A stretch of DNA of 64,000 nt from Globodera rostochiensis (GCA_018350325.1 JAEVLN010000024.1:1-64000), one strand, 5' to 3'; positions 9,042-21,424 are shown, counted from the stretch's first letter. Notes: generated by a model from the letters alone, not told the origin. Program-made: numbers and translations.

Positions 9042-12000
9042 CTTTTAATATGATTTTAGGTTTCAATAATTAATATAATTTTAATTAAACACATTTAAAA
9101 CATAAGAATTAATAATTGTTCTTGGTTTATATTTTATTGATAATTTTTGTCTATAATCTTCTGCATTTATACAATCAATAACAGACGCGTATTTTAAAAT
9201 AATTTGTTTTTTCAAATTTGCATGAGAAATTGATTGGTTTTGTATGCTTTTAGGTTAAAGAAAAAAGGTTTTGTATTTTTGCTCAATTTGAATTTGAAAA
9301 AGCATGCTTATAAAATTTGATAAAATGATTTAGTTTGTTTTATACGATAAAGTTTCAACCAATCCGTTTCCTCTTTAATTTTTTAAAAACTCTAACACAA
9401 AGTTTTTACTCTTTGCAAATTAGTCGTTATTTTTGTGAAAGAGTTTCAGAGAAACAATTTTTTATGAGCGTTTAAGAAATCTTAAAGTCATAAATATTCA
9501 CATTAATTTGCTTTGCTTGCTGTGCGATTGGTGTTTCAGTCCCGATATATATTAACAATTATTTATGCTATTTGTATAAGCCTTGAAGCATATTGAATTT
9601 ATAGAAATGCAGATGCTGGTTAAAACATTGATTACAAAAAACCATAATGACGACGACCTACGAACCAATATCTAATGAATGAAATGAGTGGGGCGGGAAG
9701 ATGTAAAAATTCAAAATATTTTTGCACAACATTTCATTCAATTCTCGTATGCCGCAGTGCTAAATTCTGTGTCGTAACTTATTTATCGGAGATCTACGAG
9801 AGAAAATTCATTTTATTCTTTTAATTTTAATAAATACTCTTTTTTACTAATTTTTACTCGAAAAACAAAAAATATCATTCAGAAAGCCTTATAAATAGAA
9901 ATTTCTTAACAAATTCTGTCAAAATTTCAAATTCGATTAACCGACCGTGTCCACCCTAGTGGTCATTTCCCCATTGGAATCAATGAAATGATTCGTTGAG
10001 AAGAGGAGAAACCTTTGATATTTAGCTACGATGAATTTTTTAAACCATTTTTGAATGGTTTTAATGAATATAATGTTTGAGTGTTGATTATTTATATACA
10101 GCATATAAGCAGTTGATTAAATCATAATTGTTTAAATTATACTTGAACTTATAACTTAATATATTATATCTTATTATAAATTTATTTATTTATGTGATAC
10201 CCATTAGTGACCTAATTCAAAAATAGATTTATACATAACCATTCTTTCTTTCTCTTTATTCACTTAAACATGTAAACGAAATTCCATTGTTGTGATTCGT
10301 GAAGTTCGAAATATGTTATATTTAATTATTTGTCTGAAACTTGAATGTTTTGTTAGTATTTAAAAAATAATTAACTAGCACCTTAATACTTATTACATGT
10401 AAAAGTTTGCTTTTATTTAAATGCTCCGTAAAAATGTAATTTTTTAATATAGATACACACTTTTTTAGTTAGTTTTTTTTTCAATCTTTTATTAGCTTGT
10501 TCAACCAAATTATTCGTAATTACGATTTTCTTTATTCGAAAGATTTAAATGTTTTATTTATCCTGTCTTGCGTAGATTTTGTTCCTTTTTTTAGTGATGT
10601 AATTTATTTACAATTTTGCAAAATGTTCCTTAAAATATTTTTAATATCGCTTCAATATTTTCATTATCTATTAGTTTTTTTCTTCAATATTTATTAGCTG
10701 TTCAACCAAATTCTGAGGCGCGCTTTAAACTCACCTGTTTAATTCTGTTAATCATTCATGGCGTTGAATCCATGTTATACCTTTTGCTTTAATTGTATAT
10801 TGAATTTTAATCTTATTTTCAAATTTAAGTTTTTCGTAATAATTAGTTTTGTTTACGAATTAAATAAAATATTCACAATATAAGATTCTCAAATTCATTA
10901 TTGCATTGAATGAAATCGACTGTTTTGTTGTTTTTCACTGCGTGGGAAAGAATGTGGATTAGGCCGTTCTTATCTGCAGCTGGTCTGTGGATTATTTATA
11001 TATTTATTTTACTATTTTTATTGTTTAACGTTAAGTATATTGCAACGATCTTGTTTTTCGAAATATTACTAAATCATTTGCCTTTAAAATTTCTATTAAT
11101 AAATTATTCAGGGTTGTTTATTATGTTTCAGCAAATATTCAACATCCACCAATTACATATTAATCTTTATTGCTGTTTAATAGATCAGTTTTTTTTTAAC
11201 AATGATTTTTTTTTTGGTTTTATTTTGAATATTTCCAAGTGACAATAATAATTTTATCTTTATTTTCTACCTTATCCTTATTTTTTTATTTAAATAATAT
11301 GGTTTTATAATTCAATTTTTTTAAATTATTTTCATAATTTCTTATTAATTAAAAAAATTTAGTGATTCAGAAACATTTAACCCAGCCCAATAAATCTTTC
11401 ATTTTTAATGATTGTAATGGAAAGTTACCAGCACAGTCCGAGAATTATAATTAGAAGAAGACTTAGATTCCAGTTCTAAAAAAATAAACAAAATATACAT
11501 TTTTAATAAGCAACTTTTCTGAAATATTTATAAAATTGTTTTTATGCTTAAAAAGCTTTTTGGCGTCCGTTGCAATTATAATTGAACTTTAATTGAAAAT
11601 TTATTTTTTGATTATTTTTTTTTGCTTTTTATTTTGTAACATGTAATCTTTTTTATCATAATAGTTTAAATTTCTTTGAAGAGCTAAATTAGTTAAGTAA
11701 TATTAAATCATCATTTTTTTATTGTTTTATATTTAAAAGGCATTCATCTTATTGCATAGTTATTTTTGAACATATTCAAGTCAAAATGAGAAGAGTATTT
11801 CAATCAAATTGCAAATAATTATTTTAGTAAATAATATTTAATTATCGTGCCTAAACCAAATTTTTAAAAAGTCCAATTTGTGTATGTTTAATTTTAGGTA
11901 CTTCCATAAAAAAATTCTGTTGTTTTTCCTGTTAAAAAGTTAGTTTTCATAGTAACTAACTGTAAAGATGTTTGCAGTGAGTTTTAAAAATAATTAATAA

Positions 12001-12640
12001 TATAAAATTGTAATTTATGTACACGTTTCCCAGCGTTGTCAGCAGCATTGAGCAAACTGCAAGACACAATGATTTTATAAGCTAATGAGAATGACGCAGC
12101 CTGGCTACACATGGGGTGCAAAATTCTGACTGCGCCACGCAGACAGAATTCTGCCCAATTCTGTGTCGCCCTCAACTTCACGTCCTATCCTTTTTTTAAA
12201 TAGAAAATTAATATTTGCATATTAAATTAATAAATAGTTTTATTCACTAAATAGGCACAAAGTTTTGAACACTCAGAAAATGGAAACCGCACATTTTTAA
12301 AAAGGTTGGGGCATTAATTTACAATTAATAAGAATATTAAAAAACAAATAGAATTGGATGCGAGGAATTGGCGGATTCAGTCCAAAAATGATTTTGCCGG
12401 CCTAAATCCTTTTCTAATGAAATGGTTTCAAAAGTTTTAGTTTTCATATAGTGTTAAATTTATATAATAATTCAATTAAAGAAGTCCACATTTTTGGATT
12501 TTAAGTATATACTATTCCTTAAGGAAAATGTATATCTCCAAAGATTAATTGTCCTAAATGCACCCCTAAAAATTACTTTTTCTTAAACCAAAATTCATCC
12601 CTAAAATGGCAATTCTGTTCATATGCCCTAAGATATAAAT
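9042..12640. other. AT-rich region built of duplicated modules
   Basis: No gene supported. 9240-9775 repeats 3350-3770 (markers: GCTTGCTGTGCGATTGGTG and TCTCGTATGCCGCAGTG). 9970-10100 repeats 46785-46930. 10380-10720 repeats 26580-26925 and 51050-51280. Frames of 60-110 codons at 10497-11242 are phenylalanine- and isoleucine-rich products of T-rich DNA and are not taken as genes. Confidence 0.5.
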
Positions 12641-12998
12641 GTAGAGTATGCTATCTCGATTCATATTTTTATCAAATTACGCGCATATTCCAACTGATGG
12701 AGGCATGCAGGCTGCCCAGGAGCATCACACCAAAACCCCAGCAATTACTAAGTAAAAATGATTGTTTCTAATATTTCTGATTAATTTTATAAATCTTCGT
12801 TAAAATTTTGTACATACTTTTTCTTGCCTTTGTTTTACGTCAATATTTAAATAATTTTCGTATTTATAAGGTTTTCATTGAATTTCTTTATAAGTTTTTA
12901 AAAAAGTTGAATAAATTTTACATATTTATTTTTAATATTTTTTAAAGTTTCGATGAGACTCGTTTGCCAACGCTGAATTAATTTGAATTTTTTTCCAG

Positions 12999-13061
12999 AT
13001 TTCTAACGGGATCATTTGTATTCAGATCAGAGAAAACGTTTCTATTTAGTAACTTATTCAG
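12999..13061 (+). CDS. candidate exon in duplicated cassette, copy 1
   Basis: A 63-bp segment between a strong polypyrimidine acceptor (TTTTTTTCCAG) and an AG|GTATAA donor, phase 1 in and 2 out, open as FLTGSFVFRSEKTFLFSNLF. The partner copy (22520-22582) is identical except for CTA to CTG, a silent change. The opposite strand is open too, but the plus-strand acceptor is the better splice signal. Confidence 0.35.
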
Positions 13062-13236
13062 GTATAAAAAAAACAAAAAACTCCCAGCTCTTGTTTTTAT
13101 TTATGCATTTTGTATTTTATTATGAATTTTTATTAGAATTATAATTTCAAATGTTTACCACAAAATTTATTAGAAAGATAATTTTCATAAATTAAACTTT
13201 TAATTGTTGATATAAAATTGGAAAAAATAAAAACAC

Positions 13237-13338
13237 TGTCTCTGAACCCGTAAACGCCCTCCAATTCAGCAAAAGTTCAATGACAGTCCTCGTTTGACCA
13301 CTGTCGGATGCAGAAAAGCTCGTTTCTTCAGACTCCAT
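13237..13338 (-). CDS. candidate first coding exon in duplicated cassette, copy 1
   Basis: ATG at 13338 (minus) starts 34 codons (MESEETSFSASDSGQTRTV, then a helical ELLLNWRAF segment) ending at ACA|GTGTTT. The second copy (22760-22861) keeps the start, frame and donor, with three amino-acid changes and one silent change. A following exon could not be assigned. Confidence 0.35.
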
Positions 13339-13613
13339 CGGTGTCTCCTGGTCTAATTGTTAACCTTACATATTAAGACTTTTGCGTCTATTTTCATAAA
13401 ATTAGCAAAGTTTTTAATAATGACTTTACAATTACACGATGTTAACTCTTTTATCCGTATACAATTGGAATTTTTTTAATAGTAGTTTTTGTGTATATTT
13501 AATGCTCTTAATTTGATTTCATATTTGCAATATTTTAACAAAATTTTCTCATCAAATTTTAAAGTTCATGCTTTTAGAATTTCATTTATAGTTAATCAGC
13601 CAATAATTTAAAT

Positions 13614-13811
13614 TTATTTATTTTTATTTTTTGACATTTTATAAATAGTATTAATTTGGTAGTTTTTCTTTGAATTAAAATTAATGCGTACGATGGGAGT
13701 GATAGTATGCCCAGCCTCGTGAGCTGCGACCCTTTCATCGGTTATTGTGTAACCAGCTTTTTCTGAGCCTAAAGGACCGCCTTTTGGAGCTGTACTAAAA
13801 GACAACTCCAC
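13614..13811 (-). CDS. exon-like frame with HEAGH motif
   Basis: Minus-strand frame following a TTTTAG acceptor near 13802. It reads TAPKGGPLGSEKAGYTI and then DERVAAHEAGHTI before running into AT-rich low-complexity sequence. HExxH is the zinc-binding motif of many metallopeptidases, and HEAGH in particular occurs in the M41 (FtsH/AFG3/YME1) family. The surrounding residues do not match M41 closely enough for an assignment, so the motif may be coincidental. Confidence 0.3.
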   Translation of the reverse strand: MELSFSTAPKGGPLGSEKAGYTITDERVAAHEAGHTITPIVRINFNSKKNYQINTIYKMSKNKNK

Positions 13812-15008
13812 AAATTCTATTATTTAGAATTTAAAATTTTGTTTGTGTTATAAAACTTGATTGGCAGCAGCGTTGGTTTTTTAGAAATTGTATATTTGAT
13901 TGAGTGAAACCTTGCATAAAAATTATATGAATTATTATAGCTATATTAAAAGCCTTATATTTTATGGTATTTGTTCTATTTTAGAATATTAATTTTGTTT
14001 TAAATGTGAAATGTATTTAAAATAAACTTAAAATTTTTTATATTTTACTTTTTTTTAAATTTAGGTATTATGATATTATCCCTTGCTTTTTTAAGAACAG
14101 CAAAGTCAGCCGAATTCCGTATTGCGCGGTGTTAGTTGTCTATTCTTTAAGAATTTTTGAGGAATAATAATATATAAAGAACTTATAAAGCCAAATGATA
14201 AATTTTTGTAATTATTATATTTTTTTGCAAGATTATTATATAATTAAAATTTTTTGTATTATCACACAATTATTTTAACTCAACAAAATGCATAATTTTA
14301 TTTTTTAATTTGAATTTCACTGCAATTGTTTGTGTTGATTTTTTGTTAGAAATATTTATTTTGTCTATTAATTTGTGATATTGTGTTACTGTTTATACTG
14401 TTTTTAATAAAATATATTTTATTTATATTGATTGGATGTTCATATAAAAAGCTAACTCACTTCTTGTTACTCCAGATATTTCTTTCTGTGTTGAAATTTC
14501 CTTGCCGATTTCAGTAACAAAAGAATTAGGTAGTTGAGTAATAAATGGGTGGTTTTATTCGTGATACAAAACACTTTGTCAAGTGATTTTATTGTATTCA
14601 AACAAAAGACAAATATTTTTTGTTTCGAATTTGTATTCATTTGTTTGCTTAAATGTATAATTCCTATATTCATGATTGGCGAGGTACTGCTCCATTAAGT
14701 TCCCAGACAAATAATTTTAAACACATTTTAAATTAATGTTTGTTTTTGTGTAAATGAATGGATGTCGGTTACTTTAATGTTAATTACAATACTTTATTGA
14801 ATTCAAATTCATTGTTTGCTATCTGATTAAGGAAATTTAATATTTATTTTTAATTATCATTAGTAATCCGTGAGCAAAGAAGAATTCCAGCCTTTTTTGC
14901 TACAAGTATATTTTGACAAATTTTGTTTGTTAAGTCTCTTTAAAAAGAATTAATTCTTCAATTCACTTTTAACATTATTATAATATTTGTTAGATTTAAA
15001 TGTTTTAC
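13812..15008. other. AT-rich spacer
   Basis: Nothing convincing. A 68-codon minus frame at 14467-14673 lacks support from composition or splice signals. A small balanced patch at 14097-14135 is open on plus (AKSAEFRIARC) without a clear exon structure. Confidence 0.5.
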
Positions 15009-15116
15009 CACCATTTGGCCACATATCCTTCTACTTGTTGCTGTCATAGAATAGCGCCAATTATGTGTTGGCCGATGTTGTTTAAGTTGTTGGGCAATTT
15101 GTTCCCGATCATTGTT
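15009..15116 (-). CDS. candidate exon, unknown gene
   Basis: A 108-bp minus-strand segment preceded by ATTTATAG and ending GTG|GTAAAAC, exactly 36 codons with phase 0 at both ends. It reads NNDREQIAQQLKQHRPTHN and then WRYSMTATSRRICGQMV. It is hydrophilic, free of low complexity, and bounded by AT-rich DNA. One of the better minus-strand exon candidates, but without a recognised domain. Confidence 0.42.
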
Positions 15117-18100
15117 CTATAAATTGGTTGTTTTAAGAGTTTTGAGTCAAAAAATAACCAGACAACATTAAAATTAAAAAAATCAAGTAAATTTTTTAAA
15201 AATTCAAATAATTCATTTAAAATGCGATTAAACTGATCATTTAAAAAATTCTGTTTTTAAAACTTTCTCCTCAAGTTTCTAGAGGGGCGCAATCAATTTT
15301 AACGCATTGTTGTTATTTTTATAATTTAGCTTTTTTTCATTCATTTTGGTATTTAATTTGAAACTTTAAAAAGGTATCTTATAATATATTTCGTTTATAA
15401 AATTTCAAAGATTTAATATTTATTATTTTTATATCAATTTTTCACCTAAAATTCACACCTGCAAATGATGTTAAGGAATTTACGTATACGTAGCAAAATA
15501 AAATCTAATAGATATTTAGCACCTTTAAATCATTAAAAACATTTATTTTATTTTTATTTTGGGTTAATTTAATAATTCAGCCCAAAAATTTTTGTTATTT
15601 TTAAATGATTATTTTTCCGTCTATTTTTGTAAATAAATTTTGCTATTGCGACCATCCTTAAATTAAATTTAATTGGCTTAAACAAATTTTAAGTTTTTTA
15701 TCGAATACTTTTTGGCAGTCAATCACAAAATTATTTTTTTGTTGTAGGATGGACAAGAATTTGTACCTTGAGCACTTTTATTTGGCTTACAGCGATTAAC
15801 ACTTATTTCGATTTTGATTCCTGTTTTTGGATGGCGGTTGTTGTAGCTCGTCAATTTTTTGTGATAATTTAATTTTTTGGCGATGCTTGCGCTGCCATTT
15901 TCATTTTGCTTTTATTTAATTTAGTACATTTATTTTAACCATATATACATTCGTCTTTTGCTGTCTTTAATGGCATATCTAATGATAATTCCAGCTGTCA
16001 CGAAACTATTTTATTTAATAAATCACATTATTATATTCACATAAATAAAGAACCTTTCTAAATAGAAATAGCATTTTCATACATTCTAACCATACGCTCT
16101 CTATTCACTTCAATACATGTAAAACTAAGAACCTTTGTTGCCATTGGTGAAGTTCGAATTAGTTATTTTTAATTATTTTTCTAAAACTTGATTGTTTTGT
16201 TTGTTATTTAAAAAATAATTAACTTAAATACTTATGGTGTAAATTAAAAATTGTTTTCACCACCATCGAGCTATGGAAAAAATCATTTGATTTTTCATGG
16301 CACACCAAAGGGTCTCCCCCTTAACAGTTCATTTTTTATCTTGTATTACTATTTTTATATTAATTTTCTTTATTTATATTTTACTATATTTTTAAGTTAT
16401 TTTTCACAACTTTTAAATAAATGTTTTTATGTTTGCATATTGAATTATTAAATTAAAATAGTTTATTGATGATTAATTTCCGGTGCCGTTGGCGTTTTTA
16501 CTTGGGTTTTTAATAGTTTGATAATCACACTGACTTATGTGTGGTCTCGTTTAAAAATTTATGTACCTAATTCATATCTTAATTAGGTAAAGTTTCATTT
16601 TATTTATTCCTATATGTTAGGGCTTTTTAGAAGTGACTATAATTTAGTGTCATTCGTTTTGATTTTATAAATTAATTTTTTATATTATCAAGTTTTAACT
16701 GATAACTTAGTTCTATTTTGTTGTTTTGATATTAAAAACGGTTCAATTCAGTAGCTTTGATGGTGTGCAATAGAAATGCTCGAGAGTCTCGGTTATCGAG
16801 TCAAGAAATTTCTCGGTTTTTTGGGTCTCGGAGTCATTTCTCGGTCTCGGAAAAGGAGATTTTTTTGCACTGTTAAAGATTGGATTTTTTGGTGAACATC
16901 ATTACAGAATTTTAAGCGATTTTATAAATACATAATAGCAAATCAAACACCTTAATTAGTGTCCTTTGTCCAATGGCCATCTTGATGCTAGTATGACTCA
17001 GTAATTGAAATCTGTGCCTTAACCTATTTATCGGAGGTTCTCTGCGTCACGACTAAAAATCCCTATTATTCTGTTAATTTAATAATTACTTTTTTTGTCC
17101 CACCCATCTCATCCATTACAAAGTTGGAGTTCTAAAACTTTTTAGCTTGCTGAAGCATATCTTCTACTCAATTAAAGCTTTCTAATAACTACAATATTGT
17201 TTGCTTTTGTTACATTGAAAAAAACTATAGAACTCCAAATTCACTAAAATGTTCATTTTTTCCTCGATGGCGCCTATCGGCGTCGCTGGACTCCTCTAAT
17301 TTCTAAAAAGTTTCAAAATTTACAAAATTTTGGTTGCAAATCTCTTATCAAATAAATAATATATTTCTATCGCAGTGGACCACTTGATTTTTTAATCAAC
17401 GCTTTTTGCAATCATAAAAATTTGTAAATTGAATAAATAACAAATATTAAGCGCTTTCATTTTTTAAGTATTGTAGAGGAATATGTTTGTTATATTTAAA
17501 TTGTTTATATATTTTCACTTCTTAATTTTTTATCGGCTGAGACAATGAATATATAATATAATTTAGTTTAATTTAGTTTTGTTTCTTATTATTTTTGCCA
17601 TAATCCATCTTTATTCTCGTTTTGAGCTTGAAACCACAATAAGTTTTTTGTTTTAAATTTTAAACAGATCTTATCAAAAAAATAAAGTTTTTAGAGCTGA
17701 TGGCGTTGAATCCAATGATATGCCTCTTGATTTAATTGTGTCTACTTATTATTTATTACAAACAATTTTCAAAATTATATTGACTTGTGATTCTGCTTTC
17801 GATATTTTTGTATTATTTACATATTGTGATAACAGTTTATTTACTACTTTTAATAGTTCATCCGATTTCACATATAATTCTTAGATTCATTTTCATTATT
17901 TCTGTTCTCGTTTTCTGATTGATTTGTATCAATGTCTTCTTATCTCTTTTATTATTCCTTTTAATTTGAATTTTAAGGTTGTTCTATAAAATGATTTTAT
18001 ATTTAATTGATAATTTTAGTTTATTTAATAATTTCCATAACTTATTACATTTGTAATTGTTGATCCACACCGTACCGACCAATGCAACCGGCACTGCACA

Positions 18101-18293
18101 GCGCCAATGGACTAATATTTTCATTTGGTTTTATTTAGTTTCTTGTAATTATTGAGTTGCCGTTCAGCTTTTTCCGCTTGTTCATTCGGTAAATTTTTCA
18201 TTTATAAATTTTTGGTAACTTTTAAAATTCAATTATTTTTAACTTTATGTTTTATCTTAATAACATAAAATAAAACAAGAATTTTTAAAACAC
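15117..18293. other. AT-rich duplicated region
   Basis: 15950-16760 repeats 25435-26165 and, more distantly, 46560-47340. About 840 bp (16780-17620) is inserted relative to the 26.1-kb copy and includes a CTCGG-rich stretch at 16775-16865. A 35-bp minus island at 18061-18115 has splice-like borders (TATTAG, GTACGG). No gene is supported. Confidence 0.5.
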
Positions 18294-18367
18294 ATTTTTT
18301 TTTGCGTCTTCGGTCATTAAAGTCTGCTTTCAATTGTTTAATGACATCTTTCTTCTCAGCATTTAGG
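18294..18367 (-). CDS. candidate exon, coiled-coil-like peptide
   Basis: Minus-strand segment between ATTTAAAG and T|GTGTTT, phase 1 in and 1 out, 24 codons: LNAEKKDVIKQLKADFNDRR then RKKK. The heptad-like spacing of I/L residues suggests a charged helix. It may also be a random A-rich frame. Confidence 0.33.
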
Positions 18368-18738
18368 CTTTAAATATAGCCAGCCGGAGTTTGTGTTTGA
18401 GCAATAACTCAATTTTAGAAATATATAAATTTGTCATATGTTCTAGCTTATGAAATTAATAAAATGAATAATTACATCATTTTAATTTGTATGATTTATC
18501 ATCGTTGTATTAGTTTATTAATTTATTTAATGTTACTTAAACTGATTTTAATATTTTAACCGGCAACTCCTTTTATTTGTTCTTTTGACTTTTTTCTTAA
18601 ACAAGTCGAGTCAAAAGTCCGCTTTTTTGTTTAGCAGGTAGGTCATTAATGTATTTTTACTTGCTTATTCGACAAATGATTTTAAGTTTTATATTAAATT
18701 TAGTATTTGTATTTAATTAATATTAATGGGATTTTAGT

Positions 18739-18981
18739 TTTAAAAAAATTGATGACGAGGTAATTGAGGTTGAAGACAATGGGAAGATATTTTTTATTTT
18801 TTTTCAATCACCATTGAGCAACAAAAAAAGGTTTACATCTCGAACAGAGCTGGGCGAAACTCAAATTTTTTTTCCGACGAAACGAAATGAAAAATTTCTT
18901 TTTCATTTAACGAAACACGAAACGAAACAAAACTGGAAAATGCTACGAAACGAAACGAAACACGAAAGGCCTAAAAAATAA
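18739..18981 (+). CDS. terminal-exon-like frame invaded by a hAT MITE
   Basis: After an ATTTTAG acceptor a plus frame is open for 80 codons. The first 35 read FKKIDDEVIEVEDNGKIFF, then a short linker ending TSR. The frame then continues inside the MITE at 18845 until TAA at 18979-18981. Removing the element together with one target copy (in silico, for comparison only) puts a stop eight codons after the pre-insertion frame resumes, so the frame was short before insertion too. Whether it is expressed is unknown. Confidence 0.3.
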   Translation, partial: FKKIDDEVIEVEDNGKIFFIFFQSPLSNKKRFTSRTELGETQIFFPTKRNEKFLFHLTKHETKQNWKMLRNETKHERPKK

Positions 18982-19025
18982 CGAAAAACACGAAACGAAA
19001 CGAAACGAAATTTCGCCCAGCTCTG
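18845..19025. mobile_element. hAT-type MITE, 181 bp, perfect 8-bp target duplication
   Basis: Terminal inverted repeats CAGAGCTGGGCGAAA (start) and TTTCGCCCAGCTCTG (end) are perfect over 15 bp. The flanks carry ATCTCGAA at 18837-18844 and 19026-19033, an exact 8-bp duplication diagnostic of hAT transposition. The interior is an AACGAAACGAAA-type simple repeat with no coding capacity. The intact TIRs and target duplication indicate recent movement. Confidence 0.9.
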
Positions 19026-19749
19026 ATCTCGAAAGATTGAAAATTTATAATTTTGTATTTTTTTTTGCTTTCATTCGTGTATAGTTGTAGCAAAGTCATA
19101 TATTTTTTTATATAAAATATGCAAAAAAGTTAATTTTAATTTAGAATTTTATATATTGTTTTAACACTTCAATAAATTACTAATTTCTTAACATAACATT
19201 TATGTTTGACAATGTGTGTCGTCCCTTCATGGCATTGAACATTCCCAAATCCCAAATTTTACGAATACGCCAAGCTATTATTGGTTCTTTAATTGGTTTT
19301 TTATAAATTGTCTCTTAGTTGTTTACTCAAACATTTGTCCCGTTGTTGATAACGTTTACTTTTTTCATATGCTTAATTTTGTAAGATTAACTATTGTTGA
19401 GGCATGTTTAAAATTTTTACTTATGCATTTTTTATTAGCTTGTTTAGCCTTCTTTAACATTTATATAATGCTTTCTTTTTTATTATCTTAGGCTTGTACA
19501 TAAATAATTTTTACTTCATTGTATGTTTTTTCTAATTTTAATTGTTCTATTATTAAAATCATTATTTTAAAATCTTTTCATTAATGGTTAAATATTTTTT
19601 TATATTGTCCTTATTGACTGAGCTCAACATATTAGAAAAAATAAACAACTTGTAATTTTTTACTTAATTGTTTAAAAAATCTTTGAATATTTTGGTTAGG
19701 ACCTTCATTGTTTGTTATAATTTATTATTTAATTTTTGCTTTCTAACAG

Positions 19750-19800
19750 ACCAACCCCTGGGACGCCACGACTCGCCGGCTGCCGTGCCCTGCCGCAAAA
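19750..19800 (+). CDS. GC-rich micro-exon candidate, 51 bp
   Basis: A 51-bp block of about two-thirds GC in very AT-rich DNA, bounded by an ideal acceptor (TTTGCTTTCTAACAG) and an ideal donor (GTGAGC). Seventeen codons in phase 0: TNPWDATTRRLPCPAAK. The sharp compositional border coincides with both splice sites. Host gene not identified. Confidence 0.45.
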
Positions 19801-20687
19801 GTGAGCAAAAAGTTTTTTTACGTAAAAAAATTGTCGCCTTCCGTGCTTTGTTAACGTATTTAATTTTTTTCTATCTTTTAATAAAAGCCATATTTTAATA
19901 AAATGTGATGTTTTTAAATATGTTTATATCAATTAATCATATATTTCCTTGCTTCATCTGTTTTTTATTGGAAGATTCTGCAAAACATCCTTTTGTTTTG
20001 GTTAAGTTCGTTGATTATCGTTCTTTCCTTTGTCGACAGGCTTGACTATAGTTATTTGCTTTGATTTTATATATTACAGATATTTTGCATAACTAAAGTC
20101 TCAAGAATAGCACTAATTATTAGCGTGCACGTGTCATTAAAACCTTTAAATGTAATATTTTGGAATTTTGTGATCCAAGTATTCGAGCCATTAATAAATT
20201 AACAAATTATCAATTTATTCTCTTTTTGCCTAAATTTCATTTTTTATTGCTTACAGCGCAATAATATAATTTGGAAGACACTTGATGCATAAAATAATTA
20301 ATTCATAAATTTGGCTGTTTTATTAAAAAGAATTTTTTAAAATAAAAATACATGATAATTTTTTAAATTTTAAAATACATATATTTTTCTGCGTTTTGCT
20401 ATTATTTTAGATAGAGTATCAAATTAATAATTAAAATGCAATTAATATTTTTAATTTATTAGAACATTATTTCAATGCATTTCTTTTTTTATAATTGGTT
20501 TTTTATTTTTAAAGAGAGTAGTGGTGCAATAATTTAACAAACACAAATGGGGGGAGGGGGGGGGGGGGGTATTATAATATTTTTTGTAAATAATTAGTAA
20601 AACTTGCTTTTATCAAAATTTTTTAATGTATTTATCAATAATATTTAATAACTTTTCCACGTTGTTTATTTTTCTTTGGCATATTTA

Positions 20688-20895
20688 TTAGCCTTTAAGT
20701 ATTAAAGCGTAATGGCTGTTTATCAATTCGTCGTTTTCTTCTTCGTCTAATTCACACGCTGTCCCGTCCTTACTGAAGACCAACAGCCCTCCTCTGGGGG
20801 GCTTTCTTTCTCCACCCTCCTTCGCCTTCTCGTCGCAATCGCAAATTTGGCGACACTCCCGGGGGCCGGCAGCGGCGAGGCCATTCCCTTTAACG
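20688..20895 (-). CDS. candidate terminal exon, 69 codons
   Basis: Minus-strand frame after a TTTATTCTGAG acceptor, open to TAA at 20688-20690. It starts VKGNGLAAAGPRECRQICDC, passes KPPRGGLLVFSKDGTACEL and an acidic run DEEENDE, and ends HYALILKG. GC is high (about 55 percent) up to 20740. An internal GTAAGG at VF(S) could be a donor, giving a shorter exon. The plus strand is also open here (serine- and proline-rich), so strand is not certain. Confidence 0.42.
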
Positions 20896-21081
20896 CTCAG
20901 AATAAATAAATTATTGTTTTATAATTAATGAATGTCCAAATTTAGATTTTCAATAATTATATAGCGTTATTTTTGTAACATTACTATTTAAGGCACTCTT
21001 TATATAATTTGACTTTTTAAATTTATTTAACAAGTAAACATATTTAAATTTTAAAACATTAGGACTAAGTGTACTAGGTTT

Positions 21082-21269
21082 TTAATACGCTAATATGTCG
21101 AACTCATAAATTGTTAAATTATGGTACAAAAATAAAAGCATTTCCGCGTTTTCGGGAAGCAATCTCTTCCTCAGATTATTGACGATTAAACCCGCGGTTG
21201 AAAAAAGGCGCTCGCTCTCGGCGGATGTAGCGGGGGACGACAGAAATTTCGTTGCCAGTTTTCCAGATT
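21082..21269 (-). pseudogene. hAT transposase C-terminal remnant
   Basis: Minus strand reads SGKLATKFLSSPATSAESER followed by LFSTAGLIVNNLRKRLLPEN and AEMLLFLYHNL, the hallmark C-terminal hAT dimerisation region (SPATSAESERLFSTAG). Only the tail is present: an in-frame TAA stands directly upstream at about 21270, and no BED finger or RNase-H-like catalytic part was seen. A dead fragment of an autonomous element. Confidence 0.88.
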
Positions 21270-21424
21270 AATGACATTTCTGAAATAAAGTTAAGCTCCA
21301 AAAGAGAATAAACATAAAAGAGAGGTGTAGGCAGAAAAAAATATTTCTTATTTGTGTGTTTATAAAAATTTCCACTCCAATATTTATTACATCCATTTGC
21401 TTCAAAAGTGCCATCTTTAGGGGT

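Larger units (their letters stand above)
12640..13390. repeat. duplicated cassette, copy 1 (partner 21850-22925)
   Basis: Matches 21850-22925 over most of its length, starting from CCTAAGATATAAATGTAGAG and ending near TTTTGCGTCTATTTTCATAA, with an extra insert of about 300 bp in the second copy. It contains three exon-like islands that stay open in both copies. Divergence is a few percent by eye, including in the AT-rich parts, so this is a fairly recent segmental duplication. Confidence 0.7.

Noticed and set aside
10497..11242. Frames of 66 and 110 codons
   Set aside because: Almost entirely F, I, L and Y from T-rich DNA, and part of a dispersed duplicated module.
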